From JANWHF01 sp036276235 (GTDB lineage Bacteria > Planctomycetota > Phycisphaerae > Tepidisphaerales > Tepidisphaeraceae): DNA of 23,097 bases. This document shows, one piece after another, positions 20,003 through 23,097 of the stretch. The stretch is from contig DATBDZ010000429.1 in NCBI GenBank assembly GCA_036276235.1, forward strand, positions 1 to 23,097. The letters are read 5' to 3'. The notes under the pieces are model-generated. The model was not told the DNA's origin, made no database searches, and was given only the letters and a program-made list of their open reading frames with translations. Numbering within the stretch: the first letter of the stretch is position 1; every line of letters starts with the position of its first letter. The translations under genes were made by a program, and so were the position numbers.

Positions 20003-20965
20003 TCACACCCCTTCCACCTCGCCCGCCGACAAATCCACGGCAGTGCGGAAATCCCGGCTGCCTCGGGGGATGTGCAAAACTGCAAAGTCGATCTCGCTGT
20101 TGATTTCCGCGCCGACCAGCAGCACAAGCGCATCCAGGTAAAAGAGCAGCAGCATGATTGCGACGCCGCCGACGGTGCCGTAGGTTCTGGCGTATGATTT
20201 CCCGCCGATCGTGTGGATGTAAAATCGGAAGGCCAAACCCAGGCAGATCCAGACAATCATGACGAACACCGCCCCCGGCGTGAGCAGGCGCAGCGGCTGC
20301 TTGATCGCCGGGCCGTAGTAATAGATCACCATCAGCACCAGCATCATCAGGAGCAGCGCGGCGATCCATCGCACAACATCGATCGCGATCAACTCCGGTG
20401 TAAATCGCGAGAGATTGTTGTGGCTGAATTTGATAAACCAGTATTTGACGAGCGTCCCGATCGGCAGGAGCGCGACAACCGCAAGGAGCATCGCCGCCAC
20501 GATGATGGTGACGCCAAGGGCCAGCAGTCGCAGCCGCCATATGGGGCGGCCCCGCTCCAGCTCATAGACTTTATCCAGTGCGGTCATGGTGGCGGCGATT
20601 CCGCCGCTGCCCGACCAGAGCGCGACGACCAGCCCAATGATCAGCATCGGCTTGGCCTGCTGTTGAACCAGCGACTCGACCGGCTTGCTGACGTTGTCCA
20701 GCAGCGTGTCGTTGGCGCCCGGCAGAAAATCGCTCACCAACTGGCGAATCGCGCGCGGGGCCGGCTCCTTGATTTTCTGTGGCAGATAAGGCACCAGCGC
20801 CAGCAGGAAAATGAAAAATGGAAAGATCGCAAAGAGCCACGAATAAGCCAGCGCTGAAGCCCAAGTAAAGAGATTGTCCTTCTGTACTTCCTCCCAGACA
20901 CGCAGCGAAAACCGGACGATGCCGACGGAGCGGCGGATTTTGTTGAGATCGGATAGCCGAGCCAT
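20003..20965 (-). CDS. YihY/BrkB-family integral membrane protein
   Basis: A 320-residue protein of typical family length. Signatures include the N-terminal DNLFTWASALAYSWLFAIFP (about 30-49), typical of the YihY family, KPMLIIGLVVALWSGSGGIA (about 105-124), RLRLLALGVTIIVAAMLLAV, IAALLLMMLVLMVIYYYGPA and TYGTVGGVAIMLLLFYLDAL (about 263-282), followed by GAEINSEIDFA. About six transmembrane helices are visible. The family is widespread; it was once called ribonuclease BN, a wrong assignment, and its function remains unclear (possible transporter). ATG 20965 is the only reasonable start. A TTTGTAACAGC sequence lies 45 nt upstream, and the same 11-mer lies upstream of the 21746 gene. Confidence 0.9.
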   Translation of the reverse strand: MARLSDLNKIRRSVGIVRFSLRVWEEVQKDNLFTWASALAYSWLFAIFPFFIFLLALVPYLPQKIKEPAPRAIRQLVSDFLPGANDTLLDNVSKPVESLVQQQAKPMLIIGLVVALWSGSGGIAATMTALDKVYELERGRPIWRLRLLALGVTIIVAAMLLAVVALLPIGTLVKYWFIKFSHNNLSRFTPELIAIDVVRWIAALLLMMLVLMVIYYYGPAIKQPLRLLTPGAVFVMIVWICLGLAFRFYIHTIGGKSYARTYGTVGGVAIMLLLFYLDALVLLVGAEINSEIDFAVLHIPRGSRDFRTAVDLSAGEVEGV

Positions 20966-21359
20966 GCTGGGGACGATGGTAGAGACCGGAAAGGAAACGG
21001 CAACGGCCCGCTGTTACAAAGTTGATGGCGAGGACGATTCGCTCGCGGCCCATTGCTCGCACGATCAGTAGAAATTCGCTGAATGGAAGAACGCTTCGCT
21101 CTTGCTGATGTCGGCCGAGTACGGCCGACGCTTGCGGGGTACCGCAAGCCATGGGTTGGAAGCGTTGGAAGCCCATGCCACGTGGCGGACGCTTGCGGAG
21201 TACCGCAAGCCAATGGGCAGGATGCCCATGCCACTCGGCCAACGCTTGCTGAGTACAGCAAGCCATGGGCTGGAAGCCCGTGCCACAAAAGAAACGTGAC
21301 GGCCGGATAAAATCCAGAGCCGTCCCGCTTCTGCGTTGTGAGTCTTTTTTGGCTCGCCT
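20966..21359. other. Gene-free spacer of about 394 nt with a cluster of hairpins
   Basis: The left third (to about 21090) is unique sequence with the TTTGTAACAGC element (21020-21010, - strand). The rest is a tandem hairpin cluster (21110-21286). No open frame looks coding. Confidence 0.75.
21110..21286. repeat. Tandem cluster of GAGTAC-apex hairpins and TGGCATGGGC-type hairpins
   Basis: Four apex hairpins: 21110-21129 (stem GTCGGCC, apex GAGTAC), 21130-21149 (GCTTGCGG, loop GGTA), 21191-21210 (GCTTGCGG, loop AGTA) and 21244-21263 (GCTTGCTG, loop AGTA). The last three are each followed by an ATGGGC.../...GCCCATGCCAC-type hairpin, making units of roughly 50-60 nt. Stem bases vary in a compensatory way (GCGG/CCGC, GCTG/CAGC). 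Confidence 0.88.
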
Positions 21360-21650
21360 CTATCGCCAGTATCCTCGCACCCAGTAGTATCCGTGGTGCG
21401 TGCGGACCCAGTGGCCGCCGTACCAGACTGCCTGCGGGTGTGGCCTTACCGTCACTACTTCCACGCGAGGCGGCGGCGGGGGGCCTTCCGTTACAACAAC
21501 CTCGCCCTCGGGATACGGCGCCGGTTCCGTAATTACTTCCTCCCGCTCCACATGCTGCGGAGCAGGCTCGGCGTAAATACATCCACTGAGCCCGATCGCG
21601 CCGACGACCAACATCCCGGTCGAAACGAGTTTTGATTTCATGTTTCGCAT
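21360..21650 (-). CDS. Small lipoprotein with YYWVRGYW C-terminus
   Basis: A 96-residue lipoprotein. The signal sequence MKSKLVSTGMLVVGAIGLSGC ends in a clear lipobox, LSGC; the Cys would be acylated, after which the mature part begins IYAEPAPQ. An acidic/Pro segment follows (TEPAPYPEGEVVVTEGPPPPP), then WYGGHWVRTHHGYYWVRGYWR, which resembles the aromatic Y-x-WV-x-GYW repeat of envelope proteins. Start: ATG 21650 (MRNMKSKL) is given; ATG 21641 (MKSKL) is about equally likely. The longer frame upstream would cover the hairpin at 21675-21702. It lies downstream of the 21746 gene on the same strand. Confidence 0.75.
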   Translation of the reverse strand: MRNMKSKLVSTGMLVVGAIGLSGCIYAEPAPQHVEREEVITEPAPYPEGEVVVTEGPPPPPRVEVVTVRPHPQAVWYGGHWVRTHHGYYWVRGYWR

Positions 21651-21674
21651 GGTTAAACCGTCCATCCAATGAAA

Positions 21675-21702
21675 AGCTCGGTTTGAGGCTTCAAACCGAG
21701 CT
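21675..21702 (-). terminator. Terminator-like perfect 12-bp hairpin
   Basis: AGCTCGGTTTGA (21675-21686) and its exact complement (21691-21702), loop GGCT. On the - strand it is followed by TTTTC. It lies 44 nt after the stop of the 21746 gene and upstream of the lipoprotein gene, so it may end or attenuate transcription between them. The T run is short. Confidence 0.6.
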
Positions 21703-21745
21703 ATCCAATTTCGTAAGGGCGAATCGCGTGCCAGCAAGCGCCGCT

Positions 21746-22381
21746 TTAAGGCAGCGGCAAGCGGATTCCGATGCGTCCAATTGGCCGCTCTTCAACATGC
21801 GACCGCTCGATCGCGACGCGTTCCATGTGCGTCTCGTAGTGGCCGGGAACGACCACTTCCTGATGATCGACAGTGCCCCAGTGGCCATCGCTCACCAGCT
21901 CCTGGCGTTGCACGTCGTCGTAGTGGCCTGGCGTCACGACCACATCATGCGTGCGATCTTCGTAGTGGCCGGGGATCAGTTGACGCTCGTACGTCACGCG
22001 CTGCCCATGAGGGCCGTAATGCGTGACGCGGCGATCTTCGTATCGATCAGGGCACCAGACGCGCTCGCTGACGGTTTGGGTCACCGGCGGGCACCACACG
22101 CGATCGACAACCGTGCGATAAACCGGCGCGATCCATTGCCGCTCGCTGACCGTGCGGTAGACCGGATCAACCCACACCTGCACGGGCCGGTCTTCGTAGA
22201 CCGTCGGGCCGTCCACCTGCCGATGCGTCGAACGTAGATCGACATTGACATTGATGCCGCTGTGGTGATCGGCCATTGCGGAAGAAGCCGGGATGGCGCT
22301 GAATGCCGCGCCCGCCAGGGCCGTTCGCACTGCCGTCGAGGCCAATGTTTTTCCAAAGAGTTTGGTAATGATGCCAGTCAT
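21746..22381 (-). CDS. Exported repeat-rich protein (PGHYE and YRTV-ER-W repeats)
   Basis: A 211-residue protein. ATG 22381 is chosen because GGGAGGT lies 7 nt upstream. The N-terminus GIITKLFGKTLASTAVRTAL followed by AGAAFSAIPASSAMA is a probable signal peptide cleaved near SAMA. The mature part has two internal repeat types: VYRTVSERQWI, VYRTVVDRVWC and VTQTVSERVWC (about 75-115), and LIPGHYEDRTHDVV, VTPGHYDDVQRQEL and VVPGHYETHMERV (about 140-195). Alternating aromatic and charged residues suggest beta-strand repeats in the periplasm or outer envelope. Two Cys occur within the first repeat type. No enzymatic motif; function unknown. A terminator-like hairpin follows the stop. Confidence 0.78.
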   Translation of the reverse strand: MTGIITKLFGKTLASTAVRTALAGAAFSAIPASSAMADHHSGINVNVDLRSTHRQVDGPTVYEDRPVQVWVDPVYRTVSERQWIAPVYRTVVDRVWCPPVTQTVSERVWCPDRYEDRRVTHYGPHGQRVTYERQLIPGHYEDRTHDVVVTPGHYDDVQRQELVSDGHWGTVDHQEVVVPGHYETHMERVAIERSHVEERPIGRIGIRLPLP

Positions 22382-22564
22382 AGAGATAACCTCCCGCCGC
22401 AAGACCATCGCGGGTTTCGTTCGCGATGCAGTTCTTGTCGGCTACCGAATAGACACTTCATACGATGCAGGGTTGGGCTTGGACGGGCTGTTACAAACAG
22501 AGCGACGGCGCATAATCGAGGGTGCATAAACTGCTGATAAAACTGGGTTTTCGCGGTGAAATAA

Positions 22565-22592
22565 ACCGCCCCTGCCAAACGGCAGGGGCGGT
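22565..22592 (-). terminator. Rho-independent terminator of the 22637 gene
   Basis: A perfect stem, CCGCCCCTGCC (22566-22576) with 22581-22591 plus a closing A-T pair, loop AAAC. On the - strand it is followed by TTTATTT. It is 44 nt after the stop codon of the edge gene. Confidence 0.85.
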
Positions 22593-22636
22593 CTGGGCGA
22601 TAGTGGATCAGCATTTGCTCTGCGCGCCGGGTGGCA

Positions 22637-23097
22637 TCAGCCCGTCTCATCAATGACCGAGCCGGGCGGGAAGCTCTTCAGCGCGGTGCCCGAATTGACC
22701 TGTCCATTCTGCGCATCGTGGATGGCCGCCAGGAAATCATTATGAAACTGCTGCGGATCTACTCCAAATGACTGAAGCAACTGGCCGAACGCCTGACGGG
22801 AGGAGGTGGCGTTTGGTGTTGTGCCGCCCGACTCATTGGCGGCATCTGTTGCTGGGTCGCTTGTCGCAGGTTGGCCGCTGGCGGATGAGCCGCCCGCGCC
22901 GGCGTTTTTCAGCACCTTCTCGATCGCGTCCTGGATCACGGTATTTGGATCGCTCGATGAGTCTCCCTGCGTTGATTGCAGAGCGCTGGTCACCGCGCTC
23001 TGAATCTGCTGTGCCATCTGCCCATTGCCGTGATGGTGATGATGATGTCCGCCAACCGGTGCCGTGGTTTGGGCCGATTGTGATGAGTCCCCGCCGG
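22637..23097 (-). CDS. Hypothetical Gln/Ser-rich protein with natural His6 stretch (5' truncated)
   Basis: The frame stays open to the right edge, so the N-terminus is missing; 153 codons including the stop are visible. Immediately upstream of an internal ATG (23017) it reads GGHHHHHHGNGQ, a natural six-histidine run that may bind metal. The body has AQQIQSAVTSALQ, a Gly/Ser/Ala/Pro linker, then a more ordered C-terminus: FGQLLQSFGVDPQQFHNDFL, then AAIHDAQNGQV and FPPGSVIDETG. I recall similar hypothetical proteins with this ending but no function. The ATG at 23017 is unlikely to be the true start because conserved-looking sequence continues upstream. A strong terminator follows. Confidence 0.7.
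   Translation of the reverse strand, partial: GGDSSQSAQTTAPVGGHHHHHHGNGQMAQQIQSAVTSALQSTQGDSSSDPNTVIQDAIEKVLKNAGAGGSSASGQPATSDPATDAANESGGTTPNATSSRQAFGQLLQSFGVDPQQFHNDFLAAIHDAQNGQVNSGTALKSFPPGSVIDETG

Noticed and set aside
21110..21286. CRISPR array
   Set aside because: The repeats are hairpins of varying sequence with repeat-like spacers, no uniform repeat/spacer lengths and no cas genes.
21650..21737. Longer N-terminus for the lipoprotein
   Set aside because: It would translate through the 12-bp hairpin at 21675-21702 and place the signal peptide internally.

Overview
The window is GC-rich bacterial chromosome carrying ordinary housekeeping genes separated by an exceptional density of palindromic repeats. 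The best guess for the organism is a planctomycete (Planctomycetota, perhaps Phycisphaerae). This rests on the gene mix (tandem large SPFH proteins, Tyr/Gly/Pro-rich envelope proteins, a mutasome) and on repeats that read as CGTGFQPV-like or VGANLVFA-like peptides when translated, which I associate with such genomes. That placement is inference. No rRNA, tRNA, CRISPR array, transposase or integrase was found.

Layout. 1-5776: mutasome locus with the 3' part of imuB and a full dnaE2 (imuC) on +, and a DUF6065-like gene on - wedged between them. 5926-8743: a Sua5/YrdC threonylcarbamoyl-AMP synthase and a tail-anchored hypothetical protein on -, then rsmE on +. 9088-9801: a four-helix membrane protein. 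10106-11200: trpS on -. 11201-12312: 1.1 kb without a credible protein gene; on the - strand it has a good sigma70-like promoter, about 580 nt of strongly self-complementary sequence and a terminator-like hairpin, so it is a candidate large structured RNA. 12313-16004: two overlapping SPFH/Band-7 genes and a small zinc-ribbon membrane protein, all on -. 16237-19334: hisC-hisB-proB on +. 19512-23097: mostly envelope or secreted proteins (Gly/Tyr-rich secreted protein, YihY/BrkB-type membrane protein, lipoprotein, repeat-rich exported protein, and a His-rich protein running off the edge).

Repeats. At least ten palindrome types occur: degenerate 7- and 8-mer tandem hairpins, a 27-bp-arm REP, an AT-cored MITE-like element with arms up to 38 bp, and several GC-rich hairpins sharing a GAGTAC apex. 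They fill whole spacers (hisC-hisB and hisB-proB are almost entirely repeat), lie 0-9 nt from five start codons that lack a Shine-Dalgarno, and occur in frame inside dnaE2, where three palindromes and one short KGD repeat lengthen the protein to 1193 residues.

The observations most worth following are the unassigned RNA candidate at 11514-12093, the in-frame palindromes in dnaE2, the shared GAGTAC apex, and the exact fit of palindromes between stop and start codons in the his/pro cluster.
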